DNA of 64,000 bases from Fimenecus sp052298855 (GCA_052298855.1 DAVZXP010000001.1:308381-372380); one strand, 5' to 3'; positions 51,460 through 60,924 are shown, counted from the stretch's first letter. Notes: generated by a model from the letters alone, not told the origin. Numbers and translations are program-made.

Positions 51460-54447
51460 ATGTCTAAAAACGATTTGTTTAATGATATGTCGATCGATTC
51501 GATTTTGAATGACGTTAAGCAGCTGACAGGGGAGCAAACAGTCCCCGAAAGACTTTGGTCACTTGACGAAATTGACGCATTGCTTGCAGATGATACTGTT
51601 GAAAACAAAGAAAGCAACGACACCCCCGTTGATAACGGTACAGAAACATCTGATAAAGCACAAGAAAAGGTTGAACCTGTTGAGGAGAAGCCTCCTGTTC
51701 ATGAGGGAAAAACCGTTGATAAAGCTGTTGATAAGGCTAAAGAAAGCAGAAAAATCGAAAAGACTTCGACACTTGGTCTCAAGGAATTCGCAATGAAAAA
51801 TGCGATTGAGACGTGTGCTGTAAAAACACGAATTGAAAACGAGAGCACAGAGTCTCTTTTGAAAGAATTTGAAGAAAAAGAGCCTGAAATTGAGCCGTTG
51901 ATAAGTTCGGCTGATGAAAACGAAGCCCCCTTAATTGACGAGGAAACGGTTGAGGCTAAAGGCTCTGAAGCCGAAAAGGAAATTCCCGGTCAGATAAGCA
52001 TTGAAAAGACAAGGGTTTTCAACGAGGTTGAAGCAAGGGCTGTAAGAAATGAAAATATAAACCACCATATCGGAGAAAATAAAATAATCAGAACGGGCAA
52101 TACGGCTAAAAAGGGCGGTATGGAAACTGATCCGTACCGTGAACGCTTTTTGAACAAGCCGACACTTGATATTGAAAAAACGCAGGATCACAGAGATTTA
52201 CTCAAGGATCTGCCTGCAAAAACGATTGAAAAACACGGCGTTGTTGTTAAAAAATCATCGCTTGAAAAGACTTCTACCGACGGACTGTCACCTATTCCGA
52301 TACTTGTTGATGCGTCAGATGAGTATGATGCACAGCAAAGGCTTGAAATGGAGACTCAATCGGGTGCATTAAAATCAGATGCGTTCCCCGAGGACGAAAA
52401 TCAGATTGTCTTGGACGGCTTTAACGAGCAGGAAGAGGTAAATATCGTCAACGAGGCAGATGAGGAGGAAAAGCTTCGCAAAATACGTAGGGATAAAGCA
52501 AGCAAGTTCAGGCTCTTCCCGAACATTGAGGTTGATGACGGAGACGTTTATTCCGATACGTCAGAGCAGAAAGACGAAGAAAATTACGATAACGAAAAGA
52601 CGAAAGCCGTAGTTCTTCCCGAGGAGGAAGCCGCAGACGGCGAGGAAGCGGAAATTTCGGATATTGAGGAAGCTCCCGTAAAAGAAAAACGCAAAAAGCG
52701 TAAGCCGAGAACGGTAAGCGTTGCACGTGAGTTCTTCGGACCTAAGGACGCTAAGGCAGTATATGAAATTTATATGAAGGAGCGTTCCTACGGCAAGCGT
52801 AAAATTATTGTTTGCTCGTTGGCTTTTGCCTTGTTATTCGCTTGCTCGGCAATTACATCATTCTTAGGAAGCTTCGCATTGTTCTCCGACAGTCCGTTTG
52901 TCTATTCTGTAGGCAATTTGATTGTTCTCGTTGCAGTCGGTGCGGTTAATTATAAATCAATAGCCGATTGCATTGAAGCTATCAAAGATAAAAGATTTAA
53001 TAAAAACACGGCGTTGACGGCTTCTCTGTTGGCAGGCATTATTCAGTGTGCTGTATCACTTGGCTTCGGCGACCTTGTTTTAAGCGGCACGCATATTTAT
53101 TCTGCGGTGGCGTTGTTCCCCGTGCTTTTGATAAATATCGGTGATTATATAACAACAAACAACGATATTGACAACTTTATACTTATAAACCGTGAGCAGA
53201 AAAATGCTTATGCGGTTAAGAAAATTGACGATGACGGAATTGCATTTGAGGTCGGCAGAGGTCTTATGATTAAAGACCCCGACATTCGCTATTGTGCAAA
53301 GGTTAATTTCCCGTACAAATTCGTTGAGACATCTCGTGCGGTTGATCCGACGGCAGACAGCTTTAACGTAATTGTCCCTGCGGCATTGGCCGCCGGTATT
53401 ATAGTCGGTATAATTTCAGCGGTAATCAACAAAAATGCCTTTGTCGGCGTTACTTCGTTTACGGGAGTATTCCTTATGGCTATGCCTGCCGCAAGTGTTG
53501 TTGCTTGTGCGGCGGCTCTTAGAGGCGTCAACAAAAAGCTCAACGCCGAGAACGGATTGATTTCCGGCTACGAAGCGGTTGAGGACACGCTTGACGCCAA
53601 CGCTGCGGTGTTGGATGCGAGAGACATTTTCAGCGGCGGCGACGCTAATGTGTACGGAATCAAAATGTTCAATTCAATGAGAATTGACGAAGCAATCCTT
53701 TATACGGCTGCGGTTGTTATTCAGTCGGAGGGCGCTTTGAGCGATGTCTTTGATTCCATAATTCTTTCAAAACGTGAGATGCTTCCGAATGTGGAGTCGC
53801 TTGCGTATGAGGACCGGCTCGGTTGTTCGGGCTGGATATATAATTACAGGGTGCTTGTGGGCAACAGAGATTTACTTATTAAGCACAATGTAGAGGTTCA
53901 ATCAAAGGAAGAGGAAAGCGTGTTTACCCGTTCAGGCAGACAGGTGGTTTATCTTGCTGTTGAGGGCAAGGTTGCCGCTATGTTTGTTGTAGGCTATTCT
54001 GCCGACGAACAGACTGCCGTATATATGCGTGAGCTTGAAAGGGCAGGCGTAAGCATTCTTGTTCGCACAACGGATTCAAATATATCCGAGGAGCTTGTTG
54101 AGCAGTATTTCGGACTTCCGAGGAGCTTTATAAAGGTCATAAGCCCCGTTGCTGGACTTATGTATAAGGAAATGAGCGAAAAGCAGGCTGTAAACGAGCC
54201 GTGCAGAGTTTTGCATAACGGAAGCGTTAACTCATTCCTTCATTCATTTACCTCGGCGCTTAAATTACAGGAGCGCAGGAGGATAATCAACATTTTGCAA
54301 TACATCGGTGTAGGAATAAGCGTTATTCTTATGGCAATGTTTTCTTTCCTTTCGGGACTGTCACAGGCGGGTGCTGTGCAGATAATTTTATTTGAAACGC
54401 TTTGGACTTTAGTTGTGGCGTTTGCATCCAAAATTAAGAAAATTTAG
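51460..54447 (+). CDS. Degenerate P-type-ATPase-like membrane protein
   Basis: 995 residues. Residues 1-430 are charged, Glu/Lys-rich and probably disordered. Membrane segments follow in groups near 448-475, 482-500, 518-560 and 635-690, and a last pair near 945-990. The part from 690 follows the order of a P-type ATPase. The phosphorylation motif DKTGT is replaced by DARDI (Asp719), a nucleotide-domain-like VLVGNRDLLIKHNVEV follows, and the hinge TGD is TTD (870-872). The GDGxND motif is absent, and the TGE actuator motif is not visible. It is therefore unlikely to pump ions. A regulatory or scaffold role is inference. mgtC follows after 17 bp. Confidence 0.7.
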   Translation: MSKNDLFNDMSIDSILNDVKQLTGEQTVPERLWSLDEIDALLADDTVENKESNDTPVDNGTETSDKAQEKVEPVEEKPPVHEGKTVDKAVDKAKESRKIEKTSTLGLKEFAMKNAIETCAVKTRIENESTESLLKEFEEKEPEIEPLISSADENEAPLIDEETVEAKGSEAEKEIPGQISIEKTRVFNEVEARAVRNENINHHIGENKIIRTGNTAKKGGMETDPYRERFLNKPTLDIEKTQDHRDLLKDLPAKTIEKHGVVVKKSSLEKTSTDGLSPIPILVDASDEYDAQQRLEMETQSGALKSDAFPEDENQIVLDGFNEQEEVNIVNEADEEEKLRKIRRDKASKFRLFPNIEVDDGDVYSDTSEQKDEENYDNEKTKAVVLPEEEAADGEEAEISDIEEAPVKEKRKKRKPRTVSVAREFFGPKDAKAVYEIYMKERSYGKRKIIVCSLAFALLFACSAITSFLGSFALFSDSPFVYSVGNLIVLVAVGAVNYKSIADCIEAIKDKRFNKNTALTASLLAGIIQCAVSLGFGDLVLSGTHIYSAVALFPVLLINIGDYITTNNDIDNFILINREQKNAYAVKKIDDDGIAFEVGRGLMIKDPDIRYCAKVNFPYKFVETSRAVDPTADSFNVIVPAALAAGIIVGIISAVINKNAFVGVTSFTGVFLMAMPAASVVACAAALRGVNKKLNAENGLISGYEAVEDTLDANAAVLDARDIFSGGDANVYGIKMFNSMRIDEAILYTAAVVIQSEGALSDVFDSIILSKREMLPNVESLAYEDRLGCSGWIYNYRVLVGNRDLLIKHNVEVQSKEEESVFTRSGRQVVYLAVEGKVAAMFVVGYSADEQTAVYMRELERAGVSILVRTTDSNISEELVEQYFGLPRSFIKVISPVAGLMYKEMSEKQAVNEPCRVLHNGSVNSFLHSFTSALKLQERRRIINILQYIGVGISVILMAMFSFLSGLSQAGAVQIILFETLWTLVVAFASKIKKI

Positions 54448-54464
54448 AAAGAGTGTGATAAAAA

Positions 54465-55181
54465 ATGCAGTGGGTAACTGAGGCGGTAAATATGTTTGGC
54501 ATAGGAGAATCATGGGTTGAAGTGGTTTCCTGGATATGCAGACTTATCACGGCAGTTATATTGGGCGGTATAATAGGTTTTGAGAGAGAGCATTCGCACC
54601 GTCCCGCAGGCTTCAGAACACATATTTTGGTTTCGGTAGGTTCGGCGCTTATTATGATGACCGCTATATATATTTCAAAGCACGTCGAGGGCGAGATTGA
54701 CCTCAGCCGTATGAGTGCACAGGTTGTAAGCGGTGTCGGTTTCCTCGGCGCAGGTACTATTTTGCGTGAGGGCTTTTCTGTTAAGGGACTTACCACAGCG
54801 GCAAGCCTTTGGGCGGTTTCATGCGTAGGTATCGCTGTCGGAACAGGATTTTACAGCGGTGCTATTGCAGCAACTATCATTATATATGTTACACTTAACA
54901 GCCTTAAAAAAGTTGTTGTTAAGGGTAAAACGGGAAAAGTTATCTATGTTGAGGTTAAGCACCTTGCTAAAAAGGTTCCGGAGATTTCAAATCTTATTAA
55001 GCGTGCAGGTGCTTCTATTCATTCAATGGAAATCCTCGATGAGAGCGATATAAAGAGTATGAAAAAGAAGGAATCTTCGACAATTAAGATGCTTGTTTTC
55101 CCCAAGAGTGAAGAATCAATTGATTTGATTGTAGCAACCCTTCGTGCAGATGAAAATATTATTGATGTTTACGTTGACTAA
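54465..55181 (+). CDS. MgtC/SapB family membrane protein
   Basis: 238 residues with four to five hydrophobic segments in the first 145 residues. The family motif is GGIIGFEREHSHRPAGFRTHILVSVGSALIM, followed by VVSGVGFLGAGTILREG and GLTTAASLWAVSCVGIAVG. The C-terminal 80 residues form an ACT-like domain. Family members influence Mg2+ homeostasis and ATP synthase activity in some pathogens; others have unknown roles. The neighbouring degenerate P-type ATPase is reminiscent of mgtC-mgtB pairs, but the pump motifs are lost. Confidence 0.9.
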   Translation: MQWVTEAVNMFGIGESWVEVVSWICRLITAVILGGIIGFEREHSHRPAGFRTHILVSVGSALIMMTAIYISKHVEGEIDLSRMSAQVVSGVGFLGAGTILREGFSVKGLTTAASLWAVSCVGIAVGTGFYSGAIAATIIIYVTLNSLKKVVVKGKTGKVIYVEVKHLAKKVPEISNLIKRAGASIHSMEILDESDIKSMKKKESSTIKMLVFPKSEESIDLIVATLRADENIIDVYVD

Positions 55182-55194
55182 ATGAAAACAGATA

Positions 55195-55231
55195 AAATCC
55201 CGTACAGAACAAGCTTATCTGAACGGGATTT
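55195..55231 (+). terminator. Possible terminator after mgtC
   Basis: Arms AAATCCCGT (55195-55203) and ACGGGATTT (55223-55231) around a longer loop, with only a weak T-rich tail. A competing CAGATAA/TTATCTG pairing exists in the same stretch. Confidence 0.5.
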
Positions 55232-55255
55232 AGCATTTTGTAAGGCTTGATTTAT

Positions 55256-55284
55256 TTGACTTGAACGGGTGATTATGCTATACT
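55256..55284 (+). promoter_or_regulatory. Promoter of the glycosyltransferase gene
   Basis: TTGACT (55256-55261), a 17-bp spacer and TATACT (55279-55284). Confidence 0.75.
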
Positions 55285-55319
55285 ACCCAATAGTCAAAGT
55301 TGATATAGGTGGATGATTT

Positions 55320-57389
55320 ATGGAAGAAAAAAACGTTATGCCTAATAAGGACGAAATTTCAAACGAACAGTCCGAAAATAACAGGCTTAAAATTGTGCTT
55401 GATCAAAAGCAGGCGGAAATTGACAGGCTCAATAAATCAATAGCTAAATATTCCGATACGGTTAACAGGCTCACAGCCGAGCGTGACGCCGCAAATAATG
55501 CTAATATTGAGATAAGAAGCAGCTTTTATTGGCGTTTGATGTCGCCGATGAGAAAATTTACACAGATGTTTAAAAACTTAATCTCAAGGAATCAAAGCCT
55601 TATGGCGATTTTTGTATTCTTGAAATGCTTTTTGCGACACGGCTACAAGCAGGCAATTGTAAGGTATCGCCTTTGCAAGCCCGTGAAAATCAAAAACACA
55701 GAATTCCTTCATACAATAACTCCCGAACGCAGAAAGCGTGAGGAGACGTATGAATTTCCGCAAAAAATCAAAATCAGTATTTTAGTTCCGCTGTACAACA
55801 CACCCAAGCAGTTCCTTGTTGAAATGATAAAGTCTGTTACAGATCAGACCTATAAAAATTGGGAGCTTTGTCTTGCGGACGGCAGCGACGACGAACACGC
55901 TTTTGTCGGCGAGTATTGTCAAGGTCTTGCAAAGGACGACAGCAGAATTGTTTATAAAAAGCTTGAAAAGAACGAGGGTATTTCGGAAAACACCAACGCT
56001 TGTATCAAGATGGCAAGCGGAGAGTATATCGCTCTTTTTGACCATGACGACGTGCTTCATCCCTCAGCTTTGTTTGAGGCTATGAAGGCTATATGCGAGC
56101 ATGGCGCAGAGTATGTTTACACCGATGAGGCGACCTTTGCAGGCGAAAACCTCAATGATATAATCACTTACCATTTCAAGCCGGATTTCGCTCCCGACAA
56201 CCTTCTTGCAAACAACTATATTTGTCATTTTTCCGTTTTCAAGGCTTCGCTTCTGGACAAGGTCGGCGTTTTCAGAAGCAAATACGACGGCAGTCAGGAC
56301 CATGACCTTATTCTTCGCCTTACAGATGCGGCTTCGAAGGTTTACCATGTCAGAAAGCTTCTTTATTTCTGGCGTTCGCATAAGAATTCAGTTGCAATGG
56401 ATATCAATTCCAAAACCTATGCTATCGAGGCAGGCAAGTCGGCTGTTCATGATTTTCTTGAGAGCAAAGGCTATAATGTGGTTGTTACAAGCTCTGTTGC
56501 TCATCCGACGATTTACCGCTTGCAGTATGAGCTGAACGGTACGCCGAAAATCTCTATTATAATTCCCAACAAAAATCACTTGAGTGATCTTGTTCGTTGT
56601 GTTGAGTCAATTTTGAACTTTTCAACATATGCAAATTATGAAATTATAATCGTTGACAATCAAAGTGACGATGAGAACTTGTTCAAGTATTATGGCGAAC
56701 TTGAAAAACTTGGAAATATAAAAGTCCTTAAATATAATAAGCCTTTCAATTACTCGGCAATAAATAACTATGCTGCTTCGCAGGCAACGGGAGAGTATCT
56801 TTTGTTCTTGAACAACGACACGCAGATAATCAGCAATAATTGGATGGAAGAAATGCTGATGTACGCACAGCGTGGAGATGTCGGAGCAGTCGGCGGAAAG
56901 CTTTTCTATGCAAATGATACCGTTCAGCACGGCGGCGTTATCTTAAAGCTCGGCGAGGACAGGGTTGCAGGTCACAGCCATTTCGGTTGTCCCCGGAACA
57001 ATCCGGGTTATATGGGCAAAATGTTTTATTCTCAGGATGTCAGTGCAGTTACCGCAGCTTGTATGATGGTACCGAAGGACGTTTTCGAAAAGGTCAACGG
57101 ATTTGATGAGGAACTCGCTGTCGCATATAATGATATTGATTTCTGCTTGAAAATCCGTGAGCTCGGCAGGCTTATTGTGTTTACTCCTTATTGTGAGCTC
57201 TATCATTATGAGTCATTGAGCCGTGGAAAGGACACAGAGAAGAAAAACAGAGAACGCTTTATCACAGAGAAGAAGCTGTTCCTTGACAGATGGCATAGTG
57301 TGCTCGACAAGGGCGATCCGTATTACAACCCCAACCTCTCGCTTGACGAGGGATATGCTGTTGATGTGGATAAGCTCAGAGAAGAGTAA
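55320..57389 (+). CDS. Double-domain family 2 glycosyltransferase with N-terminal coiled coil
   Basis: 689 residues, probably cytoplasmic and membrane-associated. Residues 10-60 form a coiled coil (NNRLKIVLDQKQAEIDRLNK). GT2 domain 1 (about 150-370) starts KISILVPLYNTPKQFLVEM and has FDHDDVLHPSALFEA with the metal-binding Asp pair. Domain 2 (about 409-640) starts KISIIIPNKNHLSDLVRC and has LFLNNDTQIISNNWMEEM. Such two-domain enzymes build surface polysaccharides such as rhamnans. It has its own promoter and terminator, and no other polysaccharide gene is adjacent. The sugar and acceptor are not predictable. Confidence 0.9.
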   Translation: MEEKNVMPNKDEISNEQSENNRLKIVLDQKQAEIDRLNKSIAKYSDTVNRLTAERDAANNANIEIRSSFYWRLMSPMRKFTQMFKNLISRNQSLMAIFVFLKCFLRHGYKQAIVRYRLCKPVKIKNTEFLHTITPERRKREETYEFPQKIKISILVPLYNTPKQFLVEMIKSVTDQTYKNWELCLADGSDDEHAFVGEYCQGLAKDDSRIVYKKLEKNEGISENTNACIKMASGEYIALFDHDDVLHPSALFEAMKAICEHGAEYVYTDEATFAGENLNDIITYHFKPDFAPDNLLANNYICHFSVFKASLLDKVGVFRSKYDGSQDHDLILRLTDAASKVYHVRKLLYFWRSHKNSVAMDINSKTYAIEAGKSAVHDFLESKGYNVVVTSSVAHPTIYRLQYELNGTPKISIIIPNKNHLSDLVRCVESILNFSTYANYEIIIVDNQSDDENLFKYYGELEKLGNIKVLKYNKPFNYSAINNYAASQATGEYLLFLNNDTQIISNNWMEEMLMYAQRGDVGAVGGKLFYANDTVQHGGVILKLGEDRVAGHSHFGCPRNNPGYMGKMFYSQDVSAVTAACMMVPKDVFEKVNGFDEELAVAYNDIDFCLKIRELGRLIVFTPYCELYHYESLSRGKDTEKKNRERFITEKKLFLDRWHSVLDKGDPYYNPNLSLDEGYAVDVDKLREE

Positions 57390-57412
57390 TTTTGAAAATT
57401 TAACAAACAGAA

Positions 57413-57442
57413 AAGGGCAACCAAGCGGTTGCCCTTAATTTT
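57413..57442. terminator. Bidirectional terminator between the glycosyltransferase and XRE genes
   Basis: Arms AAGGGCAACC (57413-57422) and GGTTGCCCTT (57427-57436), with AAAA before and AATTTTAT after. Confidence 0.8.
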
Positions 57443-57466
57443 ATGCATAATTTAACCGTCAGAAGC

Positions 57467-57715
57467 CTAATTTTCGGGATTTAGTAATTCTTCAAAACTA
57501 ACTTCAAATACTTTTGTTAATGCAACGATTTCAATATCCGTTACAAACCTCTTGCCTGCCTCGATTCGTTGAATGGCATTTTTATCAATATCAAGGCCGT
57601 TTAGCTGCAGCTTTTCCGCAAGTTCTCTTTGAGAAATATCAAGCTTTCTGCGAAGCTCGGATATCTTTTTTCCGCATATATTATTTCTTCCGTCAATGCT
57701 TTTGTTAATAAACAT
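57467..57715 (-). CDS. Small XRE-family transcriptional regulator
   Basis: 82 residues from the ATG at 57715, chosen for GAGGG upstream; a longer opening to 57796 has no such site. A short N-tail is followed by a helix-turn-helix domain: KKISELRRKLDISQRELAEK, then NAIQRIEAGKRFVTDIEIVAL and a final VSFEELLNPE. There is no ligand-binding domain. The target is unknown; two identical 9-bp direct repeats upstream may be its own operator. Confidence 0.85.
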   Translation of the reverse strand: MFINKSIDGRNNICGKKISELRRKLDISQRELAEKLQLNGLDIDKNAIQRIEAGKRFVTDIEIVALTKVFEVSFEELLNPEN

Positions 57716-57997
57716 AATTTCCCTCGCTTGTATTTGACATTTACTGCTTGTCATCAACTCAATTGTAGTACATTTCAAGCAATGTTTGACATTCACAAGA
57801 GGTCAACCGTAATAGTCTGTGCAATTATTTTAGGGAAATTCAAAGTGATAAGACATCATTTTACGCATTTTGGCATAAATAAAAAAGCAGACAGAGCCTG
57901 CTTATCGGTTTATTTCGGGATTGTCGGTGCTTTTGCAGAGGAAATTTACGGGTATATAATAATCAACGGTTGCCTTCAAATTGAATTCGATATCATA

Positions 57998-58081
57998 CCG
58001 TAGGGACAACCCTTGCGGTTGTCCGTGAATGTGAATTTATATGTAATTTGCTGCGGACAGGGGCGAGCCCTGTCCCTACGG
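57998..58081. repeat. 84-bp palindromic repeat element, copy A
   Basis: Bounded by 11-bp inverted ends CCGTAGGGACA (57998-58008) and TGTCCCTACGG (58071-58081). Inside are hairpin 1 (GGACAACC, loop CTTGC, GGTTGTCC; 58004-58024) and hairpin 2 (GGACAGGG, loop GCGAG, CCCTGTCC; 58055-58075). Flanks match copy B, so the aligned block is 57967-58094. Confidence 0.9.
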
Positions 58082-58142
58082 GTTGTGGGCATATTTTAAT
58101 ATCATTTCAGCCGAAAATTATCATATTTTATCAATAATCTGA

Positions 58143-58162
58143 CGGCGGCAGCAAGCCACCGC
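58143..58162. repeat. 20-bp GC-rich interspersed motif, copy 1
   Basis: CGGCGGCAGCAAGCCACCGC, identical to 61421-61440. It can form an imperfect hairpin. It lies between repeat copy A and the tatD stop. Confidence 0.75.
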
Positions 58163-58192
58163 TCTACTGTGTGTGATGTGGATTGAGTTTAT

Positions 58193-58975
58193 TCAAACCG
58201 TGTTGTGCTGTGGGATATTAAACAGACTTCGTGCGTTTCGGTCGGTCATATCCAACAAATCCTGAACGTTAACGCTTCGCACCTCGGCGATTTTCTGTGC
58301 CGTGTACGGGATTAAAAGCGAGGTGCAACGCTTGCCTCTGAACGGAACGGGCGACATATACGGACAGTCCGTTTCAAGCAAAAGCTTATCAGACGGCACA
58401 TATTTTGCGACTTCGACGGGTTTCACGGCATTTTTGAAGGTTACAGCACCGCCAAGTCCGATATACATACCGAGTTTTACTATTTCTTTTGCCATTTCAA
58501 CGCTTCCCGAGAAACAATGCACGACACCTTTAGGCTTTAATTTTTTTAGAATATTCAGCGTGTCCTCGTGCGCCTCTCTGTCGTGAACTATTACGGGCAA
58601 ATTCAATTCGTTTGCAAGCTTGATTTGTTCATAGAAGATTTTCAACTGAAGCTCTCTCGACTCTTTTTCATAGTGATAATCAAGTCCGATTTCTCCGATT
58701 GCTACAACCTTTTCATTTTGAGCCAAAGTCTTTATTGTATCAAGATAATTGTCTGTTAAATCCTCTGTATTAAGCCCGTGATAACCGACGGCAGCGTACA
58801 TAAAATCATATTTTTCAGCAAGCAGAACATTTGCTCTTGAGCTTTCCTCGTTTACACCGCAGGAAACCACTCCGCTTATTCCGCTGTCGGGGAATACAGA
58901 CAAAAGCCCTTCAAGGTCGTCTTGAAAGGCATCATCATCATAGTGTGCGTGTGTGTCAAAAATATTCTTGTACAT
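58193..58975 (-). CDS. tatD: TatD-family metal-dependent deoxyribonuclease
   Basis: 260 residues. The metal-binding set is present: FDTHAHYDDDAF at the start, IGEIGLDYHYEKES with its Glu, VIVHDREAHEDTL, GVVHCFSGS and LLETDCPYMSP. The family has 3'-5' exonuclease activity on DNA/RNA and is linked to quality control. The start codon overlaps the metG stop by one base (TAATG), a gene pair that recurs in Firmicutes. Confidence 0.93.
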   Translation of the reverse strand: MYKNIFDTHAHYDDDAFQDDLEGLLSVFPDSGISGVVSCGVNEESSRANVLLAEKYDFMYAAVGYHGLNTEDLTDNYLDTIKTLAQNEKVVAIGEIGLDYHYEKESRELQLKIFYEQIKLANELNLPVIVHDREAHEDTLNILKKLKPKGVVHCFSGSVEMAKEIVKLGMYIGLGGAVTFKNAVKPVEVAKYVPSDKLLLETDCPYMSPVPFRGKRCTSLLIPYTAQKIAEVRSVNVQDLLDMTDRNARSLFNIPQHNTV

Positions 58976-60924
58976 TATCTTATCTTTGAACCGTTAGGAA
59001 TTGACGAATCAAGGAAAACAACTTTGACATCATTCTCGCCTGCGTCAGCTGCCAAAATCATACCCTGACTTTCAACACCGCAGAGTGTAGCGGGCTTGAG
59101 GTTTGAAACGACAATTACCTTTTTGCCGACAAGCTCGTCGGGCGTGTACCATTTGGCAATCCCGCTTGCAACCGTTCTGTCAACACCGCTTCCGTCGTCA
59201 AGCGTGAGCTTTAAGAGCTTTTTAGCTTTCTTTACAGGTTCGCAAGCCTTAATTTCAGCCGATTTAAGTTCGACTTTTGCAAAATCTTCAATTCCGATTT
59301 TAGCGATACCCTGTATTTCTTCGATTCTCTCTTTTTCAGCCTTTTGCTGTTCTTCCTGCTTTGCAACAAGCTCTGCAATGAGCTTTTCGGAGTCTATTCT
59401 TGAGAAGAGCACCTTAGGCTCTCCAACCGCTTCACCTGCTTTGAGTCCGCCGAAGGTGAGAAGCGAATCATAATCCGTAACATCTGTGTTGAGCTGTGAA
59501 AGGATTTTCTTTGATGTGTCGGGCATATAGGGCGTCAACAAAATTGCAAGATAGCGGATACCCTCAAGGAGATTGTAAAGCACCGCACCGAGTCTTGCTT
59601 TTTTGCTTTCGTCTTTTGCAAGCGCCCACGGCATTGTTTCATCAATGTATTTGTTGAGACGTCTTGCAAGAGTTAAAATGCACTCGATACTGTCAGCGAT
59701 TTTGTATTCGTTAAAGCATTTGTCAACGTCGGAAAGAGTCTTAACAGCAAGAGCCTTCACCTCGTCGTCAAGCGGCTCTGCCGCATCATTCGGCTGAATT
59801 ACTCCGCCAAAGTACTTTTTCTGCATTGCGATTGTGCGGTTTACAAGGTTGCCGATTGTATTTGCCAGATCCGAATTATAACGCTCGATAAGTGTTTCAT
59901 AAGTTATTGAGCCGTCGGAAGCGTGAGGCATCTCCGAAAGAAGATAATATCTTACAGCGTCAACGCCGAACACCTCAATCAAATCCTCCGCATAGATAAC
60001 ATTGCCCTTTGATTTTGACATTTTATCCTCGCCGAACAAAAGCCACGGATGACCGTAAACCTGCTTGGGCAACGGCTCGCCGAGAGCCATAAGCATAATC
60101 GGCCAATAAATTGTGTGGAAACGGACAATATCCTTACCGATAATATGCACGTTTGCCGGCCAATACTTTTTGTACAAATCCGAGCTGCCGTCGGGGTCGT
60201 AGCCGAGAGCAGTTATATAGTTTGAAAGTGCGTCAAGCCAAACATAGATGACGTGCTTTTCGTCAAATGTAACGGGAATACCCCATTTGAAAGATGTTCT
60301 TGAAACGCACAAATCCTGAAGGCCGGGACGGATAAAGTTGTTGAGCATCTCATTCTTTCTCGATTCGGGATAAATGAAATTCTCGTTAGACTCGATATAA
60401 TCTTCGAGCTGCTTTTGATATTTTGAAAGCTTGAGGAAATATGCCTCCTCCTTTGCTTTCTTAACCTCTCTGTGACAGTCGGGACAGCAGCCGTTCTCGT
60501 CAAGCTGGCTTTCGGTCCAAAAGCTCTCGCAGGGGGTGCAATACATTCCCTCATACTCGCCCTTGTAGATGTCGCCTTTATCATAAAGCTTTTTGAAAAT
60601 CTTTTGAACAGCCTTTTCGTGATAATCGTCGGTTGTTCTAATAAATTTATCATAGGTTGTGTTGAGGCTGTCGCAGATTGCACGAATTTCGCCTGCTACC
60701 TTGTCAACATACTCCTTAGGAGTAACGCCCGCCTCTTTTGCGTATTCTTCAATCTTCTGTCCGTGTTCGTCAGTACCTGTCAGGAAGAACACATCATAGC
60801 CAAGCATTCGTTTATACCTCGCAATAGCGTCGGTCAAAACGATTTCGTAAGAGTTGCCGATATGAGGCTTTCTCGATGTGTAGGCGATGGCGGTTGTAAT
60901 ATAAAACTTTCCTTTATCGCTCAT
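58975..60924 (-). CDS. metG: Methionyl-tRNA synthetase with C-terminal tRNA-binding domain
   Basis: 649 residues. SRKPHIGNSYEIVLTDAIARY is the HIGH region. Paired cysteines (CTPCESFW and CCPDCHREV) form the zinc knuckle. KMSKSKGNVIYAEDL is the KMSKS loop. After the anticodon helix bundle and a linker, the last 110 residues are an EMAP/tRBD domain (FAKVELKSAEIKACEPVKKA) that allows dimerisation and tRNA binding. The promoter leaves a short leader, so no T-box regulates it. Confidence 0.96.
   Translation of the reverse strand: MSDKGKFYITTAIAYTSRKPHIGNSYEIVLTDAIARYKRMLGYDVFFLTGTDEHGQKIEEYAKEAGVTPKEYVDKVAGEIRAICDSLNTTYDKFIRTTDDYHEKAVQKIFKKLYDKGDIYKGEYEGMYCTPCESFWTESQLDENGCCPDCHREVKKAKEEAYFLKLSKYQKQLEDYIESNENFIYPESRKNEMLNNFIRPGLQDLCVSRTSFKWGIPVTFDEKHVIYVWLDALSNYITALGYDPDGSSDLYKKYWPANVHIIGKDIVRFHTIYWPIMLMALGEPLPKQVYGHPWLLFGEDKMSKSKGNVIYAEDLIEVFGVDAVRYYLLSEMPHASDGSITYETLIERYNSDLANTIGNLVNRTIAMQKKYFGGVIQPNDAAEPLDDEVKALAVKTLSDVDKCFNEYKIADSIECILTLARRLNKYIDETMPWALAKDESKKARLGAVLYNLLEGIRYLAILLTPYMPDTSKKILSQLNTDVTDYDSLLTFGGLKAGEAVGEPKVLFSRIDSEKLIAELVAKQEEQQKAEKERIEEIQGIAKIGIEDFAKVELKSAEIKACEPVKKAKKLLKLTLDDGSGVDRTVASGIAKWYTPDELVGKKVIVVSNLKPATLCGVESQGMILAADAGENDVKVVFLDSSIPNGSKIR

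Larger units (their letters stand above)
57716..58192. other. 477-bp intergenic region with repeats
   Basis: The left half contains two TTTGACATT direct repeats (57733-57741 and 57785-57793, 52 bp apart) upstream of the XRE gene. The right half holds the 128-bp repeat copy A (57967-58094) and the CGGCGGCAGC palindrome (58143-58162). I see no supported gene; open frames here lack ribosome sites. Confidence 0.65.

Noticed and set aside
51460..54447. Functional Mg2+ or heavy-metal P-type ATPase
   Set aside because: The DKTGT, TGD and GDGxND motifs are all altered or absent, so pumping activity cannot be claimed.
57629..58003. Plus-strand 124-codon open frame
   Set aside because: It overlaps the XRE gene antisense, lacks a ribosome site, and ends inside a repeat element; the amino-acid composition is not gene-like.
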